DNA from: Ampullaceana balthica
Taxonomy: Eukaryota; Mollusca; Gastropoda; Lymnaeidae
Reading direction: 5' to 3'
Length of the DNA stretch: 64,000 nt
Assembly (NCBI GenBank): GCA_944989445.1
Contig: CALYLW010000052.1
Coordinates: forward strand, 841,058-905,057
The position numbers were made by a program, and so were the translations under genes. Positions 23,267-36,280 of this stretch are shown here, piece by piece (position 1 is the stretch's first letter; every line of letters begins with the position of its first letter). A model generated the notes under the pieces. The model was given only the letters and a program-made list of their open reading frames with translations. It was not told the DNA's origin and made no database searches.

Positions 23267-26200
23267 TTACTTGAACAAGAAACTGAAAAGAGAAAAATTA
23301 TTCAACATTACAACTTATGGCCACATTCAATGCATAAATAAAAATGTAAAAAACAAAGTTTTTGACTATAAATCTATATTTGACTATACGAGACATATCT
23401 AAAAGAATGTTCATTATAATATAGTACGCATCGCACGACAATCCAAAAATCCAGAATTTTAGTTATGTCTCATATATAAAGGATTTATAGTAAAAGAAAC
23501 TACTACAGTCTGCCTGATAAATTTCAGCTCGATTTGATCTCGGGGAAAAGGGTTATAAAAACATGTTTAATATAATGCGTACCGCGAGACAGCCTAGCAT
23601 AAACATTTACAGATCGGGAATATATTTTTTTCAAAAGTGGGGTCAATAATATACACTGCTCGACAGGAAAATATTATAAAAGTTGTGCAATAATACGCTC
23701 TGTGACAGTCTAGCACAAAAATGTACATGCTAGATAGAGATGAACTAAAAATTAATTAATTTAATTACAGTACATTCAATCGATCTGAAATTTTGATAGA
23801 TCATTTTGATCGTCGCCACGAGTCTGCCTGCAAAATTTCAGCTCGCTAGCATAAGGGGAAGTGGGTTAAAAATCAATCCAAAGTTTTTCGGCAAACAATC
23901 AAGCAGACGCCATGAGTTAATATAAAGGATTTAATTAGTTTATGATTATTATTTAGCCAAGAAATTATTGAATCTACAGTTAAACTGGGCCGCGGTGGTC
24001 TAGCGGTAGCGAGCTGGACTGCCGAACTGAGACAGAGGCCGGTCATGGGTTCTATTCTTGGTGCTGGCAAGGCCCCCGGGGCATTGTGCTAGCCACACAA
24101 CCCCTTGCTCGTTAGTGGTGGCTAAATAAAACTTGTGAATGCTACTTCACATGACCCATAGTCCGTCATGGACTGGAAAGGGGGTTATTATTGTTATTAC
24201 AGTTAAACTCATCTAAAATGTTTTACATAAAGTTTTACATAAAATTTAACTTTTAAATTATTCACGCATTAAAATAAAACAAAAGCAAAAATTTTTTTTT
24301 AATTTAAACAAAATTAAGCAGCCTAGATACTAGATATAATAGTTTGGTTTTCTTAAACACAAACAAAGGGATTCATATTAAAATTATTTTCTTGTTAAAG
24401 GGTCTTTGAATAATATAATAGCATTATAAATATATGGTTATTTAACAAAATGTTATTGATGGGTAAACTCACCTATAAGGATATCCTTGGTATTTGGACC
24501 TAAAGACAGACAGCAGTAGACTAAAGAAGATTGTCACACATCCAAGACCAACTAATGAAAGTACTGTAGTGGGAACAACAACAAAAGAATAAATTTGGCA
24601 GCAACTTATTAGTACTAATAATTGAAAATCAGAAGATATTAGGATTACAAGCACTTACTATAACAAATAATAATAAATTTTCTTTTCACACAATATGAAT
24701 TTCGTCTATTATATAAACACCCTCAATTATCACTGACTGACTCCTGCCTTCACGCTAAGGGACTTCAATCTTTTTTTTTAATTGAAAATATAGACGTAAA
24801 AATCGTAATCATGTTGGTTTCCAGATTAACATTAACAATGACGTCATTGTTTTATGAGGATTAATTATAAAATACTTTGTGTACATTTCAGGAATATTTC
24901 GTATTTATCATACAAGGATAAGTTACTTGGGCTTTTGACACTACGGCGCCCTACAACCCCTATGATAAAATACTTTGTGTACATTTCAAAAAGTTAAATA
25001 CAGTGGGGCCCACTTAAGTCGAGCCCTGGTTAACTCGCCAGCTCTATTAAGTCGACTTTTTTTTTAGAACCGCCAAATTCTCTCTTTGTCTTTGCATTTT
25101 TTCAGCGGTTAATTCGATTTTTTAAAGTCGCCAAGCCCTAATATTTCGAGCACAAAAGAGTGCCAAATTTGCAACTTAACGTCGGTTAGTTCGATCCCCT
25201 TCTGTTCGCCTAGCAATGCACTTTGGCATTTTTAGTTCAAAACAGTGTTGACATCTCGCTTTCTTCGAGACTTCCGGCTATTGTGTGATTCTACGAGATT
25301 TCAATAAAAATTACCGGATGTTTTTACTTTCAATTTGATTCCGTTAGATTGAGTATGTATTCACCAGAGGTACTCGAAATGGCGATAGTGGTCTTTAATC
25401 CGTCATTATTTCGCTGTGCATGTTATATTATTATTAAACTTAATTCATTTTCTGATGCATTAATCATTTTATTTTATTTTTTAAGATAAACGAATATCTT
25501 TAGAAAAGAAAATATAGGTTTGTATCGATTCGAGAATCGACGGTGGTTTTTATATTTTATATAATTAAATAAAACATTATTATTATTCTTTTAAAAGTTT
25601 GTTGTTGCTTTGTTACCAGTAAGATATGTGACTAACATGCGCATGACGCTGAAATCAAATCATTTTCTTAATATTCTAGTAGATATATAATATACACGTC
25701 ATCACTATGTTGTAGGTCGAATTCTGATAAGGTCAAGGCCACATTTGTTACTATTTATATTACAAGTTACACGTATCATTTGATTGACCGAGGAAATTCG
25801 AGTGCGGTCTCATAGTGACAGATATCCTGCACGTCAAAAGCATTAAACTTAAAATTACCATATTGATATGTTTATTATTTTTTTAAATTCGCCGATTCGA
25901 CAGGCATTGCAAACACGCACCATAAGGCGAGGCGAAAAATTTGACCTTTAACGTATGCGCAGACAATTAAAAACTGGTAACTTTTTTTTATTATTAAATT
26001 GAATCGAAACATGACCACAGAGGCGTATCAAAGTCATTACACGCTTTTTTTTACTTTTACTTCAGCAAAAAAATTATATATATATATATAAATTCCCGAC
26101 TAGTCATAACCGGGAAAATTATTTTAAGAGAATTCCCGACTGAGTGGGAACCCTGAGTTATATTTAAATTATTTAAATTGATTGCAGTCTCACCCCCATT

Positions 26201-29200
26201 ACGTTATATTTAAACGGTACTTAAAAATGAACGGTCTTAACCTTAGGAAAGAGTGAAGAAATATTAGGGTCCCGATATTCCGATACGATTCCGATTAAAT
26301 CATTAATCGTCCCATCACTAATTAACGCACATCATGTATATAATTATAAAGAAATTTCAAGCGCATGTTAATATTTTGCCGCCATATTGGTTTTCGTTTA
26401 AGTAGGTGATCGGTTATCTCGGCGCCATTTTTCATACCCCGAGGCCGTCGACTTAAGCGGGCCCCACTGTATTTTGTATCTATCAAACAATGATAAGTTA
26501 GTTGGACTTTTGAAAAAAGTGGGCGCCGTAGGCACCCTAAAAAAGTTAAATATAATGTATTATTCTATGCTAACATTTTTTTAAAAATTTAAATACACTT
26601 AAAAGTTAGACATGCAGACCATTGCATTTGGTTATTAAACACAAGACTCCTTGTTTAATTCTCTCTGAATTTTTATTAACATTAACAAATTTCATTTCCT
26701 ACATAAAAAAAACTCACTTCTCTTTTTCCCTGGGTCACCTTTCATAGTTTGAGCCTCATTTAGCATAATGAAACCAACAACAACAGCAGTGTCTTGGTTG
26801 ATCAGTTAAGGAAATCACAGTGACTCCTTCAAATATTGTTAGCATGCTTACAAATTTAAATTATCTTTAAATAAAGAAAGAAATTAAAATCAATTTATTA
26901 TACATCTTTTAAATTAAAATATCTTTTCTTTTTAATGCATTGATGTCCAGAGAAGAGTTATTTTATTTTTATATCATTAGATCAGCTTTCTTTAAACCTC
27001 ATGACAATGGCAGCTAGAATTGAGATAATTTTGTTCACATTTTAATGACGTAGAATGTGTTGTTAAAAAGGATACTAAGCAGCATAACAATATAAGTCTC
27101 CATAATAAACTGGCCTTGGCTGCTACCATGAATATAGTGCTGTGGAGGATTTAAAAAAGAACGAAAATTTAAGCAAATGACAAATTTGTTTTTGCAAGCC
27201 TCATGGCAAAAAATATGTTTATGATTATCAAGTTAATCCTTAAATTTCATCCTAATTTCAAAGAAATTTAGAAAAATTAAGAAACAATTTTTTTTGTTAA
27301 TTACCATTTGACCAGTGTTTGGATTCCTGTGCATTACTGGTGGGCCTCTGATGTGATTCCACATTTGACCAGATGTCATTGCAAATATTACTGCCTTAAA
27401 AAATAAATAAACAATCATGGTATGAATGTATGAATTAGTGACAAAATGGTATTTCATTTTAGCAATTTAACAACATATGAAACCAACAGATTTAAAGCAT
27501 ACCAATGCAATAATGCCCCATGATGTCTTATTATACAAAAACTCAAGGTTGTTTCGTTTGAAGTACAGCAGACCTCCAATCATGGCAAACAGCAAGGCTA
27601 AGGCTACTGTACCAGAATAATTGGGTGGCCGGAATATTCGAATCTAAGAATAGAAAAGGTGAATTCTGAACCCAACATTATTTTTAGCTATACATAAAAT
27701 CTATTGATATACTACCATAATGACTAAGAGCACATAAATTGGATAATTAGTTTTACGAAAAATAGATGAAGTTTTGGTATTTTTTAAAATTTAATCAATT
27801 TTGCACATTTTAAATAAAAAATATAAAAAAACTTATAAAACATCAAATATTTTACATAACCAAAACTTATAATGCACAATATAGACTTCCAAAATATTTT
27901 AAGTTGATAAAAACTTTATTCTTCCATTTAGAATTTGCTTTATTGATTATAAAATAAAGCTGCACTCTTGCACTTTAACTTTTAAGAAAAGTTACCTGAA
28001 TATCAGTTCTCTCCCCTACCCATTTAGCCAACTGCTCAGCTGCAAAGCCAATCCTTAACACAAAATAGATTAAATTTTAGTAGTCATCACACTTAAGTGC
28101 ACATTGCATGTGTTACTGACTATGGTGGATTAAGGGGGGGGGGCTGAACGGGCTAAAGCCAGGGCCCCCAATGATTTAGGGGCCCCCAAATTTTGTAAAT
28201 TTTGTATAAAGGTGGACAAATGTTTGCATGAATTCCTGAAACGTTCATAAATTAAATAAATTAATAAAATCTATCTATTAATCTGATCGCTATTCGGACC
28301 CAGTTTTATAAAAACTTGATTTTATAGGCTCAATAAGAGAAAATATTGAAGATTAATGTTTATATTTTTTTAATTTACATTTTTCGTCAAGTTCGTGTGG
28401 TCTTGTGGAAGAAACTCGGCTTGCGGTGCAAACGATCACGCGATCGATTCCCGCTGGGGGTATAGGTTTTTTATTTTTCATTTGTCTTTTTTTTTAAAAT
28501 TGTCTTTTTACACTAAATTTTAGGATACCTGCAAACAGTTATTTCTTCGTATTTGTTTTTTTCTCATGAATAATCTTTTTGGCTGGGAAGGTCGATCCCG
28601 TAGTACAGACAAAGTATGAGAACTAGTTACAAGTTACAGTCTTATATTAGCTGCTAGCAATAATTTTATTTAAAGGGATGCTGGCTGGATAGGGCCCCAG
28701 TTTGAATTGCAGTGGGGCCCCGTGCCATCTTAATCCGCCCCTGGTTACTGATATCTATTCCAACATAATGGGCATGTCTTTCCTAAGAATGAGCTTTTAC
28801 ATACGATTTAGTTGAATTTAATAACTGAATAAATTGAATAAATGTATTTTCTCTCATTTTTAAAATCTTTAACACTATTTCCCTACCTTTTATCCAAAGG
28901 TAAAATACCAATTTAACTAGTCATAATTTCATTAGCTTGTCATAAGTAAATATCTTTAGAGCATATATTATAATTTTATAGGCCACAGCTGAAGATATTA
29001 TTTTTATTTTATTTATCCAGTGAAAAATAACACTGCATGTTTGAAATTTTGATTCTAAACAACACAAAAATGTTATAAAGTTTCTAATTAGTGGCACATG
29101 TCAGTATTCATTAAGCTATTGTGGATTTTTCACTGACATATATCACCACTTGGATAATCCATCCCCAAACACACAGAAAATGGTGACAGAAGTTAGCTCA

Positions 29201-32200
29201 ATAGTGTAAGCCAGAAAATAATACAATAATGATATAGTATGTAATAGTTACTCAAAACAAAAAAGTGTCTACAGCAAACTCACCTATGTATGTCCAGAGT
29301 ATCACCCTTTTTAAGCTTTGCTTTAGGAGGAAAATGCATGAAGACAGGGGCTGTGTTTAGTTTCATCTGATTAAGAGCAATTAAATTCCATTTAAATGAA
29401 TTGGGATAAACAAAACAAAAAAATTACATACATACTTTACATTATTGAAGAATGAAGCAAATAACATCTATATCATTATCAACAATCATTGGAAAAATGT
29501 TAGGTACAGTCGAACCCACTTATCTCGAGCTCGGTTATATCGACCACCCTATTATGTCGACGTTTTTTATTGGAACCGCCAAATTCTCTCTTTGTCTTAG
29601 CATTTTCTCATCGGTAATGTCGATTCTTTTATGTCGCCGAAACCTAGTATCTCGAGCACAAAAGAGGGCCAAATTTGCAACTTAACTCGATTTTCGTCGG
29701 TTGAAAATAAAGGTTTGTATCGAGAATCGACGGTGGTTTTTATATAATTAAATAAAAAAATTAATAAATTATTATTCTTTTAAAAGTTTGTTGTTGTTGC
29801 TTTGTTACCAGTAAGATAAGTGACTGTGACACTAACACGCGCGTGACGATGAAACTGATTAACACAGTACTGTGTCCTACTGTGTCAGTACACAAAGTAA
29901 TGGGGGTGAGACTGCAATCAGGCTTTTACAGTACACACAGCCCACAGCGTGCTGTGATCAACGGTCAAGGCCACAATAGTTTTATTTATATTACAAGTTT
30001 GATTGACTGAGGAAATTCGAGAGCGTTCTGATAGTAACAGATATCCTGCACGTCAAAAGCATTAAACTTAAAATTACCATATTGATATGTTTATTTTTTT
30101 TTATTTGCTGATTCGACGGGCATTGCAAACGCGATCGGCTGTGACACGCGCCATGGGACGACGCGAGGCGAAAACTTTGACCTTTTAGCGCATGCGCAGA
30201 CAATTATAAACTGGTAACTTTTTTTAAAATTATTAAATGGAATCGAAACATGACAGAGACCTTATCAAAGTCCTTTACTTCGGCATAAATATATATACAT
30301 CAAAAGCATTAAACTTAAAATAACCATATTGATTTGTTATTTGTATTTTAAATTCGCTGATACGACGGCAAACGCGACTGTGACACGGCGAAGCGTAAAC
30401 TTTAACCTTTTAGCGCATGCGCAGACAATTATAAACTGGTAACTTATTTTTCATTAAATAAATGGAATCGAAACATGACAGAGACGTAATCAAAGTCCTT
30501 TACTTCGGCATAAATATAGATACATGTGTATATATATATGTATATATATATATAAATTCCCGATTAGTCATAACTTTTCCCGACTTTCAAGGCCGAGAAT
30601 TTATTTTTAAGAATTCCCGACTTTTTCCCGTTTTCCTGAGTGGGAACCATGGTTATAGTTATATTTAAATTTTAAACGGTCCTTAAAAACGAACGGTCAT
30701 TACATTAATTACAACCTTAGACTTAGGAAAGAGTGAAGAAATATTAGGGTTCCGATACGATTCCGATAAGTCATCCCATCACTAATTAACGCTAACTAAT
30801 TAATCATGTACATAAAGAAATTTCAAGCATATGTTAATATTTTGCCGCCATATTGATTTTCCTTTATCTCGATCATCGGTTATGTCGACGCGATTTTTCA
30901 TACCCCAACGCCATCGACATAAGCGGTTTCGACTGTAATTAAGTTTTTAAAAATGTTGGACTTATAAAATTTAAATTCAATCAAACATTTAGTTTCTAGA
31001 ACCAGTTCTCAATTGCATTAAAAAATTAACAAGTGATAACCTTATGATTATAAAATACTCACGCTCTGAAAGATGTCAGACCCTTCATCATAATCAACTA
31101 AGGCAAAAAACAGGCGGTTTGAATACTGTTGAGAATATCTCCAGGAATTGGCCAGGATTTGGAACTCGTCATTTGCCTGCCTGTAAGTAATCCATTCATT
31201 TCCTCAGAGATATAAGCTAACTCATACGATAATTAAGAGTGATACATTTTTTAATCAAACTGGTATTTATTATATGATTAGTATTTGATATTTGACGGCT
31301 ATAAAGACTAAAAAAAGGCTATACATACTTGCAAACAGAACAACCACGTTGAGGCTGCAAAGCTGTTAACATGACAACAACAGAATAATTCTTTGGTGCT
31401 GTCTTTACATACTGCTTGAACTTTTCTCCATTCATTCGAATAATTGACTTTTTGTTGTTCCATTCCATCAACTGGTGAACTCTATCCCCTAAAGTTTCCT
31501 GGATACATATATAATACCATTACCATACATGGCATCATTTACTTAATTCAACCTTTTTTTTCAATTAACTTTGAGTAAAAAATGTATTCATGTTAAGCTA
31601 TCTCAACATTTTTGGTCTCATTTGACACAGCACAGAAATACTGTTCAACATAAGGTCTGTAGATGGCATGTGGCCCATATAGATTATTGTTAATGGCCCA
31701 TCACACTCATTCATTAATTAGAATTTTTTTTTAATTTGTGAGAGCACAGAAGACCATGGTTTGGGGGGAGAGGGGTGGAGCAGACACAAAATTTAAGGAT
31801 ATTAGTATGGATGATACCTCTACTTAAAGATAAGCCAACTTATAGCTAGAGAAAAAATAATTAGGAATTTTACCAAGTGTTAAGAGTGCAAAGTCGAAAA
31901 ATTGCTTCTTTTTTTTAAAAACATGTATAATATCAGTATCAGCGTATTGTTGAATTAAGAAAACTTCATTTTTTCCTTGGTGTCGTCTTGTTTCTTATAA
32001 ATGGGGAAAATATTTATTTAAATTAATAAATGACCCCACCCAAGGCTATTTTTTTTCTCTTCAAATTGAAATAAATAAAAGTGAATAGGCTGTCAACCAG
32101 GAATTTCTGTAAGACATCAAGGTTTAATGCAGACTTTATATTTCCAAAATCAGTCTGGCCCTCGGTGTGCTTTTCTAAGATAACTAGATTGTAATAGGGC

Positions 32201-34992
32201 GCCCCCTCTTTTAGGACGGCTACTTTTTTAAAAAGCCTAATTAACGTGTCCTTGTTTGATAAATACGAAGTATTACTTTCTGAAATGTGCACAAAGTATT
32301 TTATAATAGGGTTTGTAGGGCGCCTATGGCGCTCACTTTTTTTTGGGTCAAAAGCCCAAATAACTTATCCTTGTTTGATAAATAAGAAATGTCCTTCCTG
32401 AAATGTACACTAAGTATTTTATAATTAACAATCCTCAAATCCTCTTTTTACATCGTTCCCTTTTCCAACATTAAAATATAAGCTAAAACAATGTCATATA
32501 ATATTTTATTTACAGCTCGTCTTTAATTTAAAGATTAATTTATAATTATTTTGCACACCTTTTGATGCACAGCTTATATTAAATATAAGCTCAAACAATG
32601 ACGTCATATAATATTTTTTACAGTGCTAATCACCACACGATTTTTTAACTGCTATATACTGTTGTACATCGTTCCTCAGTGAGGACGTTAATTAATGACT
32701 TGGACTTTTATATTTTTATGATGAAGCACCATGTCTTTATATACATGTCCTTTCATTAAAATGTTCAACATTATGACTTCAAGCTGCTTCAAGTTCTAAG
32801 GCCAACTGCAGCACCCAGGGTTGCAGTGTCTACACAACTATTAGAATTATTATGCATGTTAACCATTTACAAAAAAATTTAGCCTAGTTCCACAGTAGCA
32901 ATACAGCTACTTTGTCTTTCATTTTCAACTAATTTATACTTCAATTTTTAATTTTTTTTTGGAAAAGTGGCTGTGAGTCAATTGTCAAGTTATAGTGATA
33001 TGATTTTTTGATTTAAATGATCAGACCTTGAGACTAGAAAATGTATTTTGAATTTGATTTCAGTGACATAAGTATCAGTAAGATGGTTAATTTTAATCAG
33101 TCCCATTGGGAAGGAAGTGATACCATTTGGTGTAAACAGTAAACTTTGAATTTGAATTAGGATGCAAAATGGCATTGACTTTGGTCTTTTTTTTAAAAAA
33201 AGTTTCCGCATGTTTAACTTTCATTAAATTTTTAGTCTGTCCATAAAATAACATACACCAGTGGAAGGCAAGTCTAAAAAAGGGGGGGGGGTAGTATAAA
33301 TAATTGGTAAGCGTTATTCGCACTGTTTTGGCAGTGCCAATAATGTCCAACATTATCTGCACGGTAAACCGTGCAGATAATGCCTAGCGTTATTCGCACT
33401 GCCACAAGGTTTTGACCGTGAGAATGATGCAAAACGATATCTAAATTCTTATTACTAACTGCTTACTATTTATGTATCATTGCTTATTGACATATTTTGG
33501 TTTGGAGGGTATAAAAATAATTAAATTGTCATTTTAACCGTCTTTCGAGTGACTGGAATCTAATATTGTTTTATCCATTTAAGCAATAATCTGAGTGGAC
33601 CTGAATAATATCTTTAGTTAATCATTAGTTAATTAAGTAATTAGTAACACTATGGATTTAGCTGATATTTAACTATTATTAACTGTTCCAGTCCACTCTA
33701 ACTTTGTATTTTTAATCTATATATTATAAAGTAAATTTAATAACTTTAATTCATTATTGGACGATGTAATATTAATGGTATAGCATAGAATAGAAATTTA
33801 AAAGTGAGAGTCTGTAACACTTAACAGTGAGTAATATTAAACAGAATAAATAAGACAGGCATGGGTGGGGGAATAATAAAATGTTTCTGGGAAAGAGAGA
33901 AACAAACAAACAAAAAACACAAAAAATAAAAAAAATAACTAACACCAAAAAAAATATTTTTTAAAATACATAAGTAAGACCGTCCTGGGATTCGATCCGC
34001 ATACCATTATGCTTCATGGAACTAAGCTACGACTAACCACTCAACTGGAGAAGCTGACGATTTAAGTGCGTTATTTTAAAATTATAAGAGTTATTAATTG
34101 GACACAAATCATTTTTTTATGGCAGTGCTACTTTAAAACTTCAGTAATCATGAAATTTTAATTTGTATTAGTATTAGCATATAAATTACACATTTTTGCT
34201 GAAATCGAGTGATATCGGCTTTTATTTTGTCTACACCAGTCACGTTTTTTTTTACAACGTGACCAGCCCCTAGATGACTCATGCGCCGACGACCCGTGCG
34301 GATAATACTCGGCATTATCCCCACGGCCAAAACCGTGCGAATAATCACTTCGTTTAGTAAATAATTTCCCAGGGCTCTGTTGCAAGTGGCATTATCCACG
34401 AGGGCACTCACTTGTTGGTGGACCTATAAAGGCTGTTTAAAAAAAAACAAGTTTGTCTGAGCCAAACTTGGCCTATTTTTCAAGGTGTAATTGTGAGTGC
34501 ATAAGTCCTAATTGTTTCTTTTAACCTGGCTGCCATCTTTTTGCCCTGACCTTAACTGGGACTGGGGACCCATTCATAAATGATAAAGGCAAAGGTTTAA
34601 TTATAATTTATACTGAAATTTAATCAGTCTATTCTATATTTATAATCTATAGGATAGGATAGGCTATACCGCTAGACATCGGCCTATATAGGCTATAGGC
34701 CTTTTTAACTATTTATTGTATTAATAATGACTAAGGCTAACCGCTAGGCCATGACAGCGGCTCTTTTAAAAATTATGTCGTTATTTGGATTTCGTTCGCT
34801 ATAGGCTATATCTATACAGTTAGCAATCCGTGAATTTTTGCAAGGTAAAACTTAACTGTATAAGATGCAACTTAAATTTCGTAATTAATTTACACTGGTG
34901 AATGCACTCACTTCTTTTTTCTTCGGTTCACTAAATACAACAATAATAAGTAAACTAAAGATAATTGCCGTAGCACTGGTGTACGGCGCCAT
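23267..34992 (-). CDS. MAGT1: Oligosaccharyltransferase OST3/OST6 subunit (MAGT1/TUSC3 ortholog)
   Basis: ER-membrane thiol oxidoreductase of the STT3B oligosaccharyltransferase, which helps glycosylate cysteine-rich sites. Exons from 5' to 3': 34912-34992, 31329-31498, 31063-31180, 29284-29366, 27996-28053, 27503-27643, 27305-27394, 27076-27139, 26718-26792, 24473-24563, 23267-23282. All keep frame and GT/AG borders, giving 328 residues (human 335-348). Residues 1-25 form a signal peptide. The thioredoxin-like lumenal domain has CSVC at 80-83. Four hydrophobic helices follow, and the end reads [15 protein letters not shown]. The last exon carries only 16 coding bases. The vertebrate paralogs MAGT1 and TUSC3 cannot be told apart here; an invertebrate single ortholog is expected. 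Introns hold two pogo elements, a SINE and several MITEs. Confidence 0.96.
23395..23935 (+). repeat. MITE-like repeat, copy 3
   Basis: Longest copy of the family seen at 10195 and 11236. It carries TTTAATTACAGTACATTCAA, GATCTGAAATTTTGATAGAT, AATTTCAGCTCG and the terminal GTTAATATAAAGGATTTAAT. It lies in MAGT1 intron 10. The left limit is uncertain. Confidence 0.55.
23987..24197 (+). mobile_element. tRNA-derived SINE with 12-bp target duplication
   Basis: Flanked by a perfect duplication TACAGTTAAACT (23975-23986 and 24198-24209). The head resembles a tRNA: A-box GTGGTCTAGCGGTAGCG and degenerate B-box GGGTTCTATTC. The body includes GGGCATTGTGCTAGCCACAC, and the tail ends in a (ATT)-rich run. 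A second copy lies in reverse at 61585-61808. It is not a functional tRNA gene, as the acceptor and anticodon stems do not close properly. Confidence 0.85.
24865..26543 (-). repeat. Dimeric GGCGCC-containing repeat, split by a pogo element
   Basis: Two tandem units of about 125 bp share AAATACTTTGTGTACATTTC, (C)AA(G)GATAAGTTA.TTGG(G/A)CTTTTGA and a GGCGCC core. The second unit is broken at TTAAATA/TATTTTGTA by the pogo-like element 25001-26469. A second dimer in the opposite orientation lies at 32190-32420. Confidence 0.5.
25001..26469. mobile_element. Pogo/Tigger-like non-autonomous DNA transposon, copy 1
   Basis: Terminal inverted repeats CAGTGGGGCCCACTTAAGTC and its complement (GACTTAAGCGGGCCCCACTG) are flanked by the TA dinucleotide on both sides (24999-25000, 26470-26471). 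This is the Tc1/mariner-pogo target pattern. Subterminal blocks repeat TTAACTCG/AAGTCGA words. No transposase frame is present. It shares internal sequence (for example ATCCTGCACGTCAAAAGC) with the copy at 29507-30935. Confidence 0.8.
28120..28743 (-). mobile_element. hAT-type MITE with internal tRNA-like module, copy 1
   Basis: The ends are CTATGGTGGATTAAG and the complement of CAGGGGCGGATTAAG, with a perfect 8-bp target duplication GTTACTGA (28112-28119 and 28744-28751). An internal GTGGTCTTGTGG ... CGATCGATTCCCGC resembles tRNA A and B boxes. It is the same element as 36700-37329 but in opposite orientation. It lies in MAGT1 intron 4. Confidence 0.8.
29507..30935. mobile_element. Pogo/Tigger-like non-autonomous transposon, copy 2, with internal duplication
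   Basis: The ends are CAGTCGAACCCACTTATCTC and the complement of CAGTCGAAACCGCTTATGTC, flanked by TA at 29505-29506 and 30936-30937. It is clearly related to copy 1 (for example CCGCCAAATTCTCTCTTTGT near each left end). A block of about 240 bp, from ATCAAAAGCATTAAACTT to TACTTCGGCATAAATATA, occurs twice in tandem (about 30053-30298 and 30299-30520). No transposase remains. Confidence 0.8.
32190..32420 (+). repeat. Dimeric GGCGCC-containing repeat, intact dimer
   Basis: Two tandem units each run from TAGGGCGCC to CCTTGTTTGATAAATA and end near AAGTATTTTATAAT. This is the uninterrupted form of the repeat at 24865-26543. It lies in MAGT1 intron 1. No coding potential. Confidence 0.5.
33308..34345 (-). 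mobile_element. tRNA-like, palindrome-rich repeat, copy B (near complete)
   Basis: Reverse-oriented partner of 1-898. The left end has nested hairpins (GGTAAGCGTTATTCGCACTG; CATTATCTGCACGG paired with CCGTGCAGATAATG). The right end (34285-34345) carries related words CCGTGCGGATAAT and GGCATTATCCCCACGG, so both ends bear the same palindromic family, as in a foldback-type transposon. The tRNA-Ser-like block is read in reverse around 33970-34060, with GGATTCGATCC as complement of the B box. No protein was found. It lies in MAGT1 intron 1. Confidence 0.65.
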
Positions 34993-35700
34993 GTTGTTAA
35001 GGCAGCGGAAGTTACTACGTGGATAAAACAGTTAATTTAATTGGCTATTCGTCAACCAATGATAACGTGCAACACGTCCGCTTGTTACTGTTAATTTAAC
35101 CATCATTACCACTGCCAGACAGACAATATCTTTAACGATACACTGGTTCCATTGTACGTTTAAATGAACGTTGTTATTATTATTATTTATTTTTGTTTGT
35201 ACAGGGTCCTCCTAAAAGGAAATGAAGTATTAAGGTAAGCTATAGATCTACTTCCTCAAATGTCATAAATTTGGATATTTTAACAAATAAAATCGACAAT
35301 TTGATCCCTTACTGAAGTTACTGTCACAAATTTGTGGATCCGGAACAGACACTGACACTTTCCCCACAGTCAAGCTTTTTGCTATCCTTGCCATGAATCA
35401 TGAAAAACACTGTCGTCCAAGAAGGTCGCCCCTAAATATAAAAAAATTAATAAATAACTGCAAGGACGGACTCACCCTTTCCACACCCCTTTTTAAGCAA
35501 CTGTCTTTGAGCCCATTGTTATGTATTATTATTTTTAACAATTTTGTGTTGAATAATTGGGTGAAAGTGAACAAATTGCATGGCGTGGCATTCTCACCTA
35601 TTGGCAATTTTTCTACCGTTAGCCTACCCTACCTGTCTATACCAATAAAGAAGAAATCACTAACAACGAGAATGCTCCTATAGTGTTACATTTTAAAAGC
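34993..35700. other. Upstream region of MAGT1, no gene recognised
   Basis: Intergenic sequence directly 5' of the MAGT1 start codon, so the promoter should lie here. No clear TATA box or known element was recognised. Short frames between 35393 and 35683 look like chance openings. Confidence 0.4.
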
Positions 35701-35701
35701 T

Positions 35702-36131
35702 TAGGGGGCCGTCCATTAATGACGCCACGCGATTTTGGCCGATTTTTCACTCCCACCCCCCCTCGTCACGCGTCGTCACAAAAACTTAGACACCCCCGCC
35801 CTTTTTTTTCAATGTGACGTCACAAAGCTTTGCGCGCCCCCCCCCCATAAAAGCTGTATTTTGTATTTGAAAATGAGCATGTTTCAAATCAATTTTTGTC
35901 ATTTATGTAATGTTTTTAGTGTATGTTTGCACTCTAATATCGTAAAACGCGTGAAGCCATGTAAAACTTCATTAAATAAATAGTAAGAAATCAAATATTT
36001 AAGTGGACATTTTATTCAAAGTTGCAAGTTTTGATGTTACGTCACATTTTTCAAACACCCTCCCCCCCTCGTCACAAATGTGTGGACCCCCCTCCCCCCT
36101 AGGTGCGTGACGTCATTTATGGACAGCCCCT
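35702..36131 (+). mobile_element. MITE with GGGCCGTCCATNAATGACG ends, short copy
   Basis: The ends are GGGGGCCGTCCATTAATGAC and the complement of GGGGCTGTCCATAAATGACG, followed inward by C-rich CACCCCC..GTCAC tracts. The internal stretch 35925-36055 (TGCACTCTAATATCG..AAATATTTAAGTGGACATT) matches the reverse complement of 38125-38262 inside the large copy 37848-41146. No target duplication was clear. Confidence 0.6.
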
Positions 36132-36137
36132 TTTGTG

Positions 36138-36280
36138 CAGTGGCGTAATTAAGGATTTTGGGTCCCGGGGGGCTTGGCCTCTTTGGGAGCCCTGCATACA
36201 TGGCGGTGGCGTAATATTTAATGTAAAAAAATTCAGACACTCCTTTCAAATTTGGACCCCCTCCCCTAGCTACGCAACTG
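36138..36280. mobile_element. Small hAT-like MITE (CAGTGGCGTA ends)
   Basis: The ends CAGTGGCGTAATTAAGG and the complement of CAGTTGCGTAGCTAGGGGAG are typical hAT-like terminal repeats. The interior is G/C-rich at the ends and short. No matching 8-bp duplication was found, so the copy may be old or rearranged. Confidence 0.5.

Noticed and set aside
23987..24065. Functional tRNA gene
   Set aside because: A and B boxes are present but the stems do not close, the B box is degenerate, and the unit has a SINE body with a 12-bp target duplication.
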